Shown: one piece after another, positions 31,191 through 43,300 of the stretch
Numbering within the stretch: the first letter of the stretch is position 1
Layout: each line of letters begins with the position of its first letter
Assembly (NCBI RefSeq): GCF_020360975.1
Contig: NW_025408698.1
Span: 1-64,000 of the forward strand
DNA: 64,000 nucleotides
Direction: 5' to 3'
DNA from: Hirsutella rhossiliensis
Lineage: Eukaryota; Ascomycota; Sordariomycetes; Hypocreales; Ophiocordycipitaceae
The notes under the pieces: model-generated
The model's database searches: none
What the model saw: only the letters and a program-made list of their open reading frames with translations
Told to the model about the DNA's origin: nothing
Made by a program: the position numbers and the translations under genes

Positions 31191-31376
31191 ACCACCGCTC
31201 ACCCGCTTCCGTCTCTCGCACCGTCTGCAACTCCTGCCTCTTCCCAACCGTTCCATCAACCTCTCTCTACATCGCCATTGCATCTTGATCAGACCTCTCA
31301 CCGACTGCTTCTCGCCAGGCTTCATCCGCCCCAATCACCAACCCCTCTCCGTCTCCGCTCTGCTTCATCTTTCGCC

Positions 31377-32640
31377 ATGGGCAAGAAGGCTGTTCACTTT
31401 GGCGCCGGCAACATTGGTACGTCACCTCCCACAATTTTTGCTTCCTCTTAACACTTCTGGGACGGAAGAAGACAAGTGAACATCGTGGGCACTAACATTG
31501 CTATCTCCAGGCCGCGGCTTTGTCGCCTGCTTCCTCCACAACTCGGGTTACGAAGTCGTCTTTGCCGACGTTGTGGACTCGCTCATCGACAAGATCAATG
31601 CCACCCCCTCCTACAAGGTCATCGAGGTTGGTGTCGAGGGCACCACGGAGCAAACAATCACAAATTACCGCGCCATCAACTCCAAGACGCACGAGGAGGA
31701 TTTGATTGAGGAGCTCCGGACTGCCGACATTGCCACCTGTTCCGTCGGCCCCAACATCCTCAAGTTCATTGCTCCAGTTCTCGCGAAAGCCATCGACCGC
31801 CGCTCTGAAGACGCCAACCCTCTGCACGTCATTGCGTGCGAGAATGCCATCGGTGCCACCGACACCCTCGCCCAGCACATCAAGGATCCCACGAACACGG
31901 ATCCCGCTCGCCTCGAGACTCATCACCTTCGCGCCCGGTATGCCAACTCGGCCATTGACAGAATTGTCCCCGCCCAGGACCCCAACGCCGGCCTTGATGT
32001 TAAGCTGGAAAAGTTCTTCGAGTGGGTGGTTGACAGGACGCCCTTTGAGGATGTTGGCATTCCCCCCATCGGGGCGTCAACTGGGTCGGCAACCTGCAAC
32101 CCTTCATTGAGCGTAAGCTCTTTACCGTCAACACAGGCCACGCTACGGCCGCCTACGGCTACAACCGCAGAAAGCGCACCGTCTACGATGCCCTCCAGGA
32201 TAAGGACATCATGGCCGAGGTCCGGGGCGTTGAATGAGACCAAGACCCTGATTGTCGCCAAGCACGGCATCGACGAGCAGCAGCAGACGGCGTACGTGGA
32301 AAAGATTATCAAGCGCATCGCCAACCCTCACCTCGAAGACGCCGTCGAGCGTGTCGGCCGCGCCCCCCTGCGCAAGCTCGCGCAAGGCGCTTCATCGGCC
32401 CCGCTGCGGAGCTTGCCGAGAAGGGCCAGTCCATCAAGTACCTGCTCGATGCCGTTGAGATGTGCTTCCGTTTCCAGAACGTGGAGGAGGATGAAGAGTC
32501 CAAGGAACTGGCTAAGATCATGTCGGAGAGCAAACCGGAGGACATTGTTGCCAAAGTCTGCGGGGTCCAAACGTCTGAGAAGATTTACCCGCAGCTTGTC
32601 GAGGTGGTGAAGCGTGTCAAGAGACAGCGCCGAGAATTGA
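31377..32640 (+). CDS. mpdA: Mannitol-1-phosphate 5-dehydrogenase, frameshifted in this assembly
   Basis: Exon 1 (31,377-31,416) encodes [13 protein letters not shown]. An intron at 31,417-31,510 joins to [20 protein letters not shown], giving the NAD-binding GAGNIGRG. Further family blocks are [37 protein letters not shown], the catalytic [67 protein letters not shown] and [15 protein letters not shown]. It belongs to the polyol-specific long-chain dehydrogenases, reducing fructose-6-phosphate to mannitol-1-phosphate with NADH. It shares its hexose-phosphate substrate pool with the upstream isomerase. Frame breaks lie near 32,075 (two bases missing in IEGVNWVG), 32,230, 32,385 and 32,615. 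The stop at 32,638-32,640 assumes one indel close to the end; without it the frame runs further. Confidence 0.95.
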
Positions 32641-35600
32641 CTCCAAGGCCAGTCGTCAAACAAACGGCGACCGGGTCCCAAGATTTGACACCAGACGTTG
32701 TGTTCCTGGGAGATGGCACGCGACGGGATGGGCTGAAGCGTCGTGGCTTTGCTTTTATGTGCATTTTTATCTACAGTCAGATGGCAAGGCGCTCGGTACG
32801 GAAATGGAGTTTGATCATTGAAAGCCTAAGAGACTGCCCGGGCAATGAAACAAGTGCATATTCTTGACACGTGTCACGGACAAATTGGCGTGTTACGAAA
32901 TGGAATCAATATCTTAACCTCTGTGCCCATTGTGAGTAGAATATCCGTCAGGTGATCTTACAAGCTGGCCGAGCCTAATATGAACGTGGGTGCTGGCTGT
33001 CAGGTGGACTCTGAGCGACGGGCCACTGGTGGATTTTGTTGAGCGAAGTCTACGAGACAAAGCAAGCCGTGCGATCAAGCGGCTTTCCATGACGTGAAAC
33101 ATGCCCAATATGCACGTCGAGCTCGCACAGAGTCTTGAGTCGTAACCTCTCAGTACCATGTTATGCCTCTGGTATCTTTTCCAGGGCGCTCGTAGACGTG
33201 GACAGCTCCATCGTGACGCTGAAATGCCCGTGCTACGCCCCAAGAGGAAGGTCGTGGTGCGGTACCCGGCAGCTTGGATCATAGGCGGGCAGGCCCCATT
33301 CCCACAGTAGCAGAGGACGGGCCGACGAAAAGGGGAAGGTGGTAGGGTCCGGGAGTCTCGGCGCAAGTGCCGACAGTGCAGTTGATGACGGATGCATCGT
33401 GAAGAGCGGGTTGGGGGCTGGAGGGTGTGGTGATTTGGTCACTCGACCCAGCCCAATCGCGAGTCGACGGCTTACTCGACCCCCGGCAGAAAAAGGAAAC
33501 TCTGGAGCCCTGAGCGGTCTCTTGCCCGATGATTTATAGCAGCAGCAGCGTCTGGCCAGAGCTACTGGACAGCGCGTCGGGGATGATACTTGACTGTACG
33601 CTACGCGTGATAATCGACAAGAGTATCCGGCGGCTTCTTCTTGTCTTGGCCGCGGTTGACTTTGCTGCCAGGTTTCTGCCGAGCTCGGAGGTATTATAAG
33701 CACCGCTTTCGATTTGAGCTCCGGTCAAGTCAGGATCAAGGGTGAGTGTCCTGGTCTCTCTATATATCGGGCGGCTTGTGTCTGTACATCTTCAAGTTAG
33801 CTAAAAGACCCGAGGGCTTGGGAATGGATGTTGGAGCTCCGAGCATACGGGGTAGACATTTCGGTAGCCTGTAATGACATTGCAATGCCCCAAATGCAAC
33901 CACCTTTTCCATGTTGAAAAAGGGGCCTGAATTGGAAAGGCGTCTCCGTATAGCTCACGACATAGCCTCTTGCCAAGGACACGGGGTTGAAGGATTCTCG
34001 AGAAGCGCTTGTGATACGCTTCAACTTACGATCCTACCCTGCTCGCTCTTCCACGCTGATGCCCGCAAATAGAATTGGCGGACTGAGGTGAGCGCGGTCG
34101 GATTGAGGAGCGACGATCAGGAGCGTGCCACTTCTTGATCCCATAAATAAGTCACTTTGAATTATTCCCAAAGTCGGAGTCCGAAAGTCCTAGAAGCTGC
34201 ATTTCCAATTTGTCAACGGACCAGTTGGAGTCAAACGCGGGGATCGCTTGAGCAATCTCGGTAAAAGTCTCTATCTCTGGGGAGCATAATGATGAGTATA
34301 GCAGTTAGATTAGGTAGGCTGAGCCAAGTCATGAACCCCCGACGTAGCAGCAGAGCCATTGACGTCAATGAACAATAGCGTCGGAAGAAGACTCGACGAT
34401 GGCAGTTGCTTGACTAGGCGTATCACGCGAAAGGAGGAGTCGTAATAGCATGACTTTGCCTTGGTGTACAGTGATTACCGCTTCATGTAGGCAGGCGGCC
34501 ATGAACTTATGGGTAATTACAGCTGGAGTTCGACGCGACGACTATATCCGGAAAGTCCTAGACCAGGAACAAGGCCCAAGCGTATGAAATAGAAGATGGC
34601 AAGGTGCGATACCGAGACTACTAGGGTGCGCGGGACGAGGAGGGCTTGGAGGCTTGGTCGAGGACGAATATTCGACGAGCATTAAAAGCAGACTCGGACA
34701 TGGCCGTGGCCGTGTTGATAATGTCCGTGGGACTAGAGTTCGGCCCCTTGGCTTGGGCTCGATGACGTTGGATGAAGACGGCAGAGGAACAGTGCGGACG
34801 TCCTTTGCCACGGCCCCTCAACGTCGCTAGTCAATCTATGGTATTTTGTCGAGCCGGGATAAGTATTCGGATGGCTGCCGAGTTGGACTGGAAATCACAC
34901 AGCTCTGAAATGCTTCACCGGGTCGTCGATACGAGTAAAGCCGAACCGGGCGTCGTTTGCGAAACAAGCACTGACTCGACTCCGACAAGACGCCGCATCC
35001 CAAAGATCAAAATGGACAAGTACCAGATCAGGGCCGCCTTTCTGCCAAAGACGCACACAATGACGCTCGAGAGGGACCCTGTTCACGCCTCTCAGTGCCA
35101 TGGACGCAGGGGCGTTCTATCCGAGGCTCGCGTTCCGGGTTGCACGGCGACGGCCCGAGGGCGCACCGGACGCAACCAAGTTTTGGGAGCGGGAGGAATT
35201 TTGCAGTCGGCAGATTGGGCTATTCTAGAATTGCAGCCGCCCGGAGCCTCTGCTCGGGTCCCTTTGTTGTCGCATCACGGCTCTATGGCGACGATGCTTG
35301 GCAATGCCGCCTCTGCGTCGTGACATGGCAGCAAACACACACATGGTATACTTTTCCCAAGCCCATTCGCAGTTTGGAAAAATCTGCATCAGCCGTCGTA
35401 AACCGTCCGCATCCACATCGACGACTGCCTCTCGCCCGTCCCATGTCTTGCATTTCCCCGCTCGGCAACCATCATGATAGAATAGACATGTGCGCAGGTC
35501 ACTGTTGCATGCCGGTCGACTTCCCGCGTCCCCCTTGCTGTTCCCTCTCTCTCCACCGAAGGGGGGTTGCAGCCGTTACGGCTCTGGCTTACATGAACCC

Positions 35601-36433
35601 CCGAGGACCCGGGCCCTGACGGACTTTTTTCCCCCCCCCCCCCCCCGCTTTCGCCTTGAACCATCAGGAGACGGCATGGGGCCATGTCGGAAGAGATCGA
35701 TGCTATGCGTCGTCGACACCATATTAGCAGTCACCATACACTCAGGACTTGTTGCCTTGTCCGTGGATTTGGCCAGAAGCAGCCCGACGCTTGTTCGATG
35801 CATTCGTATATGCGGGCCTCTCACATCCAGCCGGCAAGCGAAATGCAAGGCGGTTTGCCGGTTTGTCACAATTATCAAGACTGTTGTATGCGGGAAAAGT
35901 TCCCAACAGTGTGACAGCCAAACTGTAACTCTATGGCTGTGGTTCCAGTTAAGTCGTCCGGCGTCAAGGGGCGAACCGGCATCCATCATATCGAGACACA
36001 GAAGGCTCTGGAACGCTGGCCGGCATCATGCTGCTGAAAAATGACACTCCCACAGTCGAGCTGCCTGGTGTGACGGAGACTTGCTGCGTGTTTGCATGCA
36101 TGGCCCCCGGTCTCGAACTCGCCGTCTGCTGGAAAGCACATGGTGGTTCCCTCATGTTCCGCGTAGGTCTGCAATCGGCCAATGCATGTCGACAATGGAC
36201 CCGTGCATGCTGCTGCCGAGCCCTTGGTGGTGGCATTCCATCATCATCGCGTGTCACGGGCTTTCTCTCGTGCGCTCGCTCTCACCACGCCCTCAGCCCG
36301 CCTTGTCTGGGAGCCGACCCGAGGCCAGCCGGAAGCGTGGGATGATGCTCTCGAGCCGGACGAGGCGAGCCATCACGCATTGTTGAACCGAGTCCAACCG
36401 TCGTGGACGGGCGGCGACCATGAGAGCGTGGCC
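32641..36433. other. 3.8-kb region with no supported gene
   Basis: Frames of up to about 180 codons occur on both strands but overlap each other and show no domain, signal peptide or membrane pattern. Composition is ordinary, with no RIP signature. It includes a 16-base C run at 35,631-35,646. A gene with many short exons could be missed. Confidence 0.45.
35631..35646. repeat. Poly-C run (16 bases)
   Basis: A pure run of 16 C follows six T. It is the longest homopolymer I noticed in the gene-bearing arm, and its length is likely to be uncertain in the assembly. Confidence 0.9.
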
Positions 36434-36441
36434 TATATAAA
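36434..36441 (+). promoter_or_regulatory. TATA box of the DUF4419 gene
   Basis: TATATAAA between GC-rich blocks, about 170 bp upstream of the ATG at 36,611. It fits a single strong core promoter. Confidence 0.5.
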
Positions 36442-36610
36442 GCGGCCGCTGTGGATGGCCTTTCAGCTCAACCGCCGTTTGAACTACAAGCCGAGCTTGG
36501 GCCATAGTCAAGACATTCAAACATTCGATTCCTCTCTTCAGATCGGAGGTCGAGAAAACTTGCCCTTTATCTACCTCCTAAGTCCTTCAAGCATTGTCCA
36601 ACAGCGAGCC

Positions 36611-37895
36611 ATGTTGCTGCCACTGCTACTCCTCGGCCTGACGTCGAGCGTCGCCAACGCCGACATTGTCGTCTCGGTCAGCGACGTCAAGCCCCTGCCG
36701 CTCAAGACGGCCAGCACGGCGTCGACGGCGCTGCAGCTCTTCCAGCAAAGCTGCCCGGAGAGATCAACCCGTCGGCTCGGGCCCCAGGCCAAGGTCATCG
36801 TCTCGTCCTACGCCGACTCGCCGCACGACCTGGCCATTGCCGCGGCAAGCTCTATGCCTCCTCGTCCGACAGCCTGGTGCGAGGTGCCATTGACGCGTGG
36901 GCGCAGCACCAGAGCCTCGTGCTGCGGCCCGACGTGGTCTGGTTCGAGATCCTGGCGCAGCTCAACCTATACATGACCAAGCACGCCGAGGAGCTCCGCC
37001 ACCTGTTTGTCAACTTCCAGGGCCAGGAGGAGATCGTGGTGCGCAGTGGACATGGCAGGGCGTCATCGACGGCTTCAAGTCAGAGATCCAGAAGAGGTCA
37101 AGACGCACTGGCTCGAGAACTGGATCACGCCAGGCTTTAGCACCAGCAATGCCAACGACAACACGACGGCCACGGTGCTCATGATGGGGCTCATGCAGCA
37201 GTACTTTAAGTTTACGGGCGGAATCATCTGCGGGCTGCCGTCGGTGACGCTGCTCGGCGAGGGACGACTGGGCGGCGCTGCTCGACAAGCTCGAGAATCT
37301 GCGCCTCTTTGGAGCCGAGCCGTCGCAGTACGCCAAGAACTTGCGGCCGATCCTGAACATGTTTGTCAAGACGTGGGACGAGCCCCAGAGCAAGCAGGTG
37401 CAGGCCTTCTGGAAGCAGATTGTGCGTGCCGACAAGGTCTTTACGTGCGGCACGGGCCCCATCGAGTACGACATCTCGGGCTGGATCACGGGCTTCATGC
37501 ACTGGTCGTCCAACGGCGACGTACGCGTGCCGGCGGGCGTGCCGGCCGCCGAGGGCGACACCACGCTCGACGGCATCACCTACTACCGCGCCAACCTCAA
37601 CCAGCTGCCCGTCGGCTACGCCAAGGCGCCGCTCAAGCTGCTCGACTACCCGACGCCCGGCACCAGCAGCATGGCGTACGTGCTGGCGGGCAACATCGGC
37701 ATCGCGCGCGCCGAGGTGGCGTCCAAGGCCGGCAGCCGCAGCAGGGGCGGCGTGCTGGCCCAGCCGCTCAGCGCCTGGTTCCTGTACGGGCCCGTCGACG
37801 TCAACGCGACCCAAACACAGTCGGATGTTGGGAGCCGGGCGAGATCGACGGAATCTACAAGGGCTCCGGACAAACTGCCCCAGGGCGGTTACTGA
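36611..37895 (+). CDS. Predicted secreted DUF4419 protein, frameshifted in this assembly
   Basis: It starts with a signal peptide (MLLPLLLLGLTSSVANA). DUF4419-type blocks follow: SYADSPHDLAIAAA, LRPDVVWFEILAQLNLYMTK, HAEELRHLFVNFQGQEEIVV, TWQGVIDGFKSEI, NDNTTATVLMMGLMQQYFKF, GIICGLPSVTLLGE, CGTGPIEYDISGWITGFMHW and DTTLDGITYYRANLNQLPVG. Frames change near 36,765, 36,850, 37,050, 37,100, 37,265 and 37,820 by single-base steps. The domain is widespread in fungi and its biochemical role is unknown, so none is assigned. The best C-terminus is the TGA at 37,893-37,895, after a WEPGEIDGIYKG-like block in another frame, and it could differ by some tens of bases. Very GC-rich third positions suggest a well-expressed gene. 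Confidence 0.8.
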
Positions 37896-38594
37896 AGAGG
37901 TTCCGAAGATGGGCTTTGATGGGACTCGGGAGACGAGTGAGGATGCAGACGGCGGCAGGCTTGCTCTGGCCGGGATCACATGTGGCATGCTTCACAGCCA
38001 TGGAGAGATGTAGCGGAAGGAGAGGACGGGAAAAGTATTGCTATTCGGCTGTTGTTAAATCTCTATTCGGCGAATCTCCCCTTTATTTGCCCCTTTTTAG
38101 GTAATTAATACCTTCTATCACGAGATGCCTGGCATTATTCATATATAAAGCCATGGACCAGGGCCATCAAATAAACTTCTTCTTCTTTACACCCTCAGCT
38201 CTAAATGAACGGTATACAGCCACTTGTTGGTTGAACAAACTTCAAGCGAGCCTCTTACGCCCTCTAGCCGGGTTACCTCCCGAAAAGACGACGGAGCGCC
38301 GAGCCACCTGCTCCCGCCCCCATTCCCTTCAACGCCCTTGATTGAAGCGTCTTTACTTAGCATATGCACGCAAACTGTTGTGCCAGCTCAAAGAGAGGGG
38401 CATGTCAGAGGGTTATGAAATACGTCGCAGTTTGGCGATTGGAGGAGCTCGTCTCGACAGCTCATAAACCTTGCGCTAGCAAGAGGGACCTAGGAAGCTA
38501 AAAACACCCGGTGTGGAAGAAGGAAGAAGGAGCTGAACGGAGGTGTAGAGAGGAGGGTAGGGGAGAGAGGGGAAGTAGAAGTGGCGATGGCTTC
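37896..38594. other. Boundary between gene arm and transposon stack
   Basis: No gene is seen. It ends at the target duplication of element A and is not RIP-mutated, unlike the DNA on the far side of the stack. Confidence 0.6.
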
Positions 38595-38599
38595 CTATA

Positions 38600-38775
38600 T
38601 GTTACGGGGTCAGCACTGTTAGCACAGGTGCTGGGCGTAATTGATGTAAATTGAGCTACAAAGAGTGTAAAGGGGAGACGTGTCTACATCGCTCCCTTTA
38701 GGAGTCGTGTCCGTGGCGCTCGCACGTGACTAGTCTGGCCATGCCAGATCTACACATCGGGGCGTAGCCTTACCC
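38600..38775 (-). repeat. Element A 3' LTR
   Basis: Identical by eye to the right-hand LTR except for a few bases at its internal edge, where two C are missing next to the polypurine tract. Confidence 0.92.
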
Positions 38776-38779
38776 ATTC

Positions 38780-40171
38780 CCCTCTCTCTCTGGCGCTGGT
38801 GCCCTTTTTCCTGTTCCTGGTCCCTCTACAACGATCGTAGGGCCGTCGTCTATAGGGTCTGGTGCCGTTACTATCGACGGGCGTCGCCATTAGTCCTAGC
38901 CCGTAGTGGTCCGCGTATTCTCTTGCCCTGTATCTGCAGCTGTGGTTGTATTCCTTCGACTTGCCCTGGATTTGGGCCGGCTGTGCTTCCGTTGCCACTC
39001 GTCGGTGCTGGTATGGTCCATCGTTTTCGAGAGCCGGGCCGTATCTCTGTTCGTACTTATCCAAGGCCGCTGTCTGTTGCATATTGTCTAAAGAGGTCCA
39101 GGTCGGGTCTTGCCAACCTTGCCAGCGTACAAGGACTTCCCGCCTACGGCCGCGGCCGGTTCTCTTCCACCTAGCGCATAGTATTTCCTCTACTACTTGG
39201 TGAGCCTCCCCGTCTACTTGGATAGATGGGGTTGAGCGTCTGTGCGTTGCTGACCAGGCATTGGGTCCGTCCCCGCTCTCCGGAGTTGGTCGACGTGGAA
39301 CCTATTATAGCAGCCCCTCGGGAGGTCTGCTAGTTCAACCGTGTACGGGTCGAGTACCTTGCTTATCGTATACTTAGCGTGCAGCCAGTCGAACTTCTTC
39401 TTAGGTCGCTCTGACGCGTAGTTCCGTAAGTCAAGCCAAACCTTATCGCCTACTTCGAAGCGTTCTGCCGCGTTCCGTCGTCTGTTAGCGAAGCGTTCTT
39501 GTTGCTGCGTAGCTGTCGCCATTGATGCTTGGCAGAGGTCCGTAATCTGTTGTAGTTTGGTAACAAATTTCTTTGCCCTGGTTTCTGGCGAATGCTGAGG
39601 ATACTCTTCCATATGCTTCCGTAACGAGGGAACTGGTGACTTCGGCTCATAGCCGTGTATAGCGAAGAATGGGGACATCCTATAGAGGTATTGACCCGAC
39701 CGTTTAACGCCATCTGAGCCGCGGGAACCCACTTATCCCAGTCGTTCTGGTTCTGGTTAATCACGGCGCGGAGGTATGCCTGTACTTCTTGGTTCATCCT
39801 CTCAGGGCCTCCGTCGGTTTGGGGGTGGTACGCCGTGCTTAGCTGCTGGTCGATCCCCAGTAACTTGCACATGTGCCTCCAAAGCGGCCTACCCAATTCG
39901 AGCCCCTATCGCTCGTTATAGCGTCGGGCCACCAGTGGTAGCGGGCGAAGCACCATAGAAAACGCTCTGCACATGCTTCCGCTTCCATCGTTGGCATCGG
40001 TTCGAGTATAACTTCCTTACTTAGCCGGTCCTTGATAACGGGCAGCGGTTACCGTTCGCAAGGGGGAGGTCCGTAATAAAGTCCATCTGTATCTGGCGGA
40101 AGAAGCGGTCCGGTACGGGTAGCGGTCTAAGTAGACCCCTTTTATGCTCGCGCCATATCTTCGTACGGCCG
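38780..40171 (-). pseudogene. Element A pol, 3' part: integrase core and chromodomain
   Basis: Reading on the minus strand from the B junction: RTKIWREHKRGLLRPLP, then MDFITDLP (first catalytic Asp), PDAITSDRGSN (second Asp) and AYHPQTDGGPERMNQEV (catalytic Glu). A GPY-type barrel follows (FEVGDKVWLDLRNY; YTVELADLPRG; FHVDQLRRAG), then a chromodomain (VEEILCARWKRTGRGRRREV, LVRWQGWQDPTWTSLDNM). It is separated from the rest of pol by element B. Small frame breaks occur near 39,690, 39,900 and 39,090. Confidence 0.9.
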
Positions 40172-40176
40172 CAGAC

Positions 40177-40308
40177 TATCACGGGGCAGACCTAGGATGC
40201 CAGGGAAGATCTATGTTGTGCTGTGAGGAGGGCAAACTACGGAGGTGGAACAGAGTCTAGACTAAGTACAGGGATGCACGTGACGGAACCCAGGTTGGTG
40301 CCGTGACA
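40177..40308 (-). repeat. Element B 3' LTR
   Basis: 132 bp, no difference seen from the copy at 46,560-46,691. Confidence 0.95.
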
Positions 40309-40369
40309 GTACCCCCTTCCCAAACGGCTGTTCGTCCTCGAACAGCCTAAACGACTAAGAGCGGCCTGG

Positions 40370-43300
40370 GCACAAAGTATATAGTTGTGCCCTTTACTTC
40401 TGCCCAGACCGGGGGCCTGGCTTGTTTGGGTGAACTCTATGAAAGTCGAGGAGTACTTGGTTATGTCCTTTGAGGTCTCTAGCCGGTTGCCAGGTAGGGT
40501 CATAGTGTTTCCACTTGACTAGGTAATGTAGGCCATCAACGTCTCTGCGGCTATTTAGTAGCCCGTCAAATAGCCATTTTCGACTAGTTCTCCTGTCTCG
40601 TCATCGCGTTCTAGGACTCGTCCTCGGATGTTTTGACTCGGCCTCGTTGATAACGTCTTGGCCGGGTAGACCATTTGCTTCTGGTTTCGGTCGTAGGAGC
40701 GAGTTGTGGAACACGGAAAGATCTTCATTCCTCAGGAGTTTAAGCGCATGAACGAGGGTAGACTTTCAGAATTGGGAATGGTCCTGCCCACTTGTCGTCT
40801 CCTTTCTTCATCGGCCGGTTTGTCTTCATATTCTTCGTGCTTACGTAGACTTCTTGACCTTCGGCGTACTGAGGAGCATCTTCTCGATTGAGGTTGGCGT
40901 TCTCCTCGTAGCGTCTGGCGGCTTGGGTTGCAAGGGCTTTCAGCTGAGTGATAATACGCTCAAAGCGGTCGGCGATGTTGTTTGCTTTGAACTCTCGTCG
41001 TTGGGCTGCGGACTGGTTTGGCGGCAGTGGCTTGGTTGGTTCAGTGCCGAGTTTGGGGTGAAACCCATAGTTAGCGAAGAATGGTGATACTCCCGTGGTC
41101 TCAGATGTAACGTTGTTCGTGGCGAACTCGGCAAGAGGAGCCAGTCGACCCAGTCGTCTTGGTGGAAGTTCATGAATGCTCTCAGATATTGTTCGATGCC
41201 TGCGTTGATCCGTTCCGTTTGTCCGTCTGTCTCTGGGTGGAAGGCGGAAGAATGGCGGTCGAACTCCTAGGCGGTCGGAGACTTGGCGCCAGAACTCGGA
41301 GATGAATTGGGAACCGCGGTCGGAGATGACATTGTCGGGTGTGCCATGGAGGCAATAGACTCGGCTGATAAAGACAGAGGCTAGTTCTTCGGCTGTTAGG
41401 CCTACAACTGGGATGAAATGGCGCATCTTTGTCAATCGGCACACAACGAGGACATGCTGGTATGTTTTGCCATGGCGCTCGCATTCTGGCAGGGGCGTGA
41501 TGTAGTCAATGGATATATCTGACCAAGCTTGGAATGGCACTTGCAGTGGTTGGAGGAATCCTGGGGTGCCGACCTTGAGGCTGACCCGATCACACAGCTC
41601 GCAGGCTTTAACATATTCCTCGATGTCTCGGGTTATGCGTGGCCACCAGTAAGTTCGGCTAACCAAATCGATTGTCTTTATCCGCCGGGGTGTCCTGCAG
41701 GGCCTGTGGAGTGCGTACGGTAAATAACCTGGGTCTTTAGTTCCTGATCGTTGGGTGGTATGAAGAGCTTCTCGCGGTAGTATATGCGATTCCCAATGAC
41801 AGAGCAGTCTGCCATTGCTACGCGAAGTTCCTTTCGCCATTTCTTGGGCCAGCGGCGGTGGGTTGATGCGTCTCTCAGGGCCGTCAGCATGTCTTGGGCC
41901 ATCTCTGAATTTTCGTAGGCTCTATCGACCAGTTCATCGATGGGTTTGTCCATGGCTGGCATGATAACGTCTATCGGGGCGGCAGCGAGGTCGAATTGTT
42001 GACTTCTCGAGTCAGTTCAGCCAGGGCCTCTGGGTCAAAGATGTGTTCTGGCAGAATGGTCCGTTGGCGGTTCTTAATGCGGTCGTCGTTTGTGTCTGCG
42101 CGCTTGGGTTGGTCTTCTGGCTTTCGACTTAGCGCATCTGGACGGACGGCTTTGGTGCCTGGTCGATAAACAATACGGAAGTTGAAGCCTGACAGGAACT
42201 CGGACCAGCGGACTTGTCGTTGGTTTAGAGCCTTGGTTGTTGTGAAATATTCAAGGTTCTTATGGTCCGTGATGACTTCGAAGGGTTCTTGGGTCCCTGA
42301 AGCTCAGGCCTCCATTCTTCCAGAGCCTTAATGATCGCCAGTAGTTCCTTGTCGTAGATCTCGTAGTTGCATTCCTGGGCCGAGTGTTTTGACGAGAAGT
42401 AGGCTACAGGTCGCAGTACGCCTTCATCATCATACTGGGACAAGACTCCTCCAGACGCCCAGTCCGAGGCGTCTGTTTCAAGTACAGTTTTCCTATTATA
42501 GTCATATAAGGCTAGAACCGGTGCTACGGAGAATGCGGCTTTCAGTCGGTCAAAGGCGGTTTGGTGTTCTACCTCCCAGGACCAGATTGTGCTCTTCTTC
42601 AGGAGGTCATTTAATGGCCGGGTGATCTTGGAGAAGTCACGGATAAAGCGGCGATAAAAGTTTGCAAAGCCGAGGAATCTTTGTAAGTCGCGGAGTGCTG
42701 TTGGTGGCTTCCAGTTGAGGATTGTAGAGACCTTGTCGGGTCCATCTCGACACCTCCAGGCGTAACGATCAGCCCAAGGTATTTCGTCCTAGTTGTTTCG
42801 AATTCGCATTTGTCGATATCAATCTGGAGGCCTGCATCGCGAAGTCGTGTGACTACCTCGCGGACGTGTTCCCTATGTTGCTTCTTATCTGTTGAATATA
42901 TCAAGATATCGTCAAGGTAGGCGGTGCAGAACTTATCCAGAAGGTCGAATAAGGTATGGTTGATGTAGTTCTGGAAGGTTGCTGGGGCGTTGCAGAGGCC
43001 GAACGGCATAACCAATGTTTCAAACAAGCCAAACCGTGTGATAAAGGCTGTTTTCCATATATCTCCCTCGGCGATGCGGATTTTGTTAAATGCGGCGATA
43101 ATGTCTAGTTTCGTATAGACTTTGGCGTTGCATAGGGCATCTAGAGTCTCACGGATCAAAGGCAGTGGGTAGCGGTTCTTTATGGTGATGTTGTTAAGAC
43201 CGCGGTAGTCCTGGCAGATCGGACACCACCTCCTGGCTTCGCGGCAAGGAGTAGTGGTGCTGCACAGCGGGGACTCCCGTATGAACCCTTTAGACAGGTT

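Noticed and set aside
36090..36170. Possible minus-strand tRNA because of a TTCGAGA-like loop
   Set aside because: No acceptor stem or consistent arm pairing could be built.
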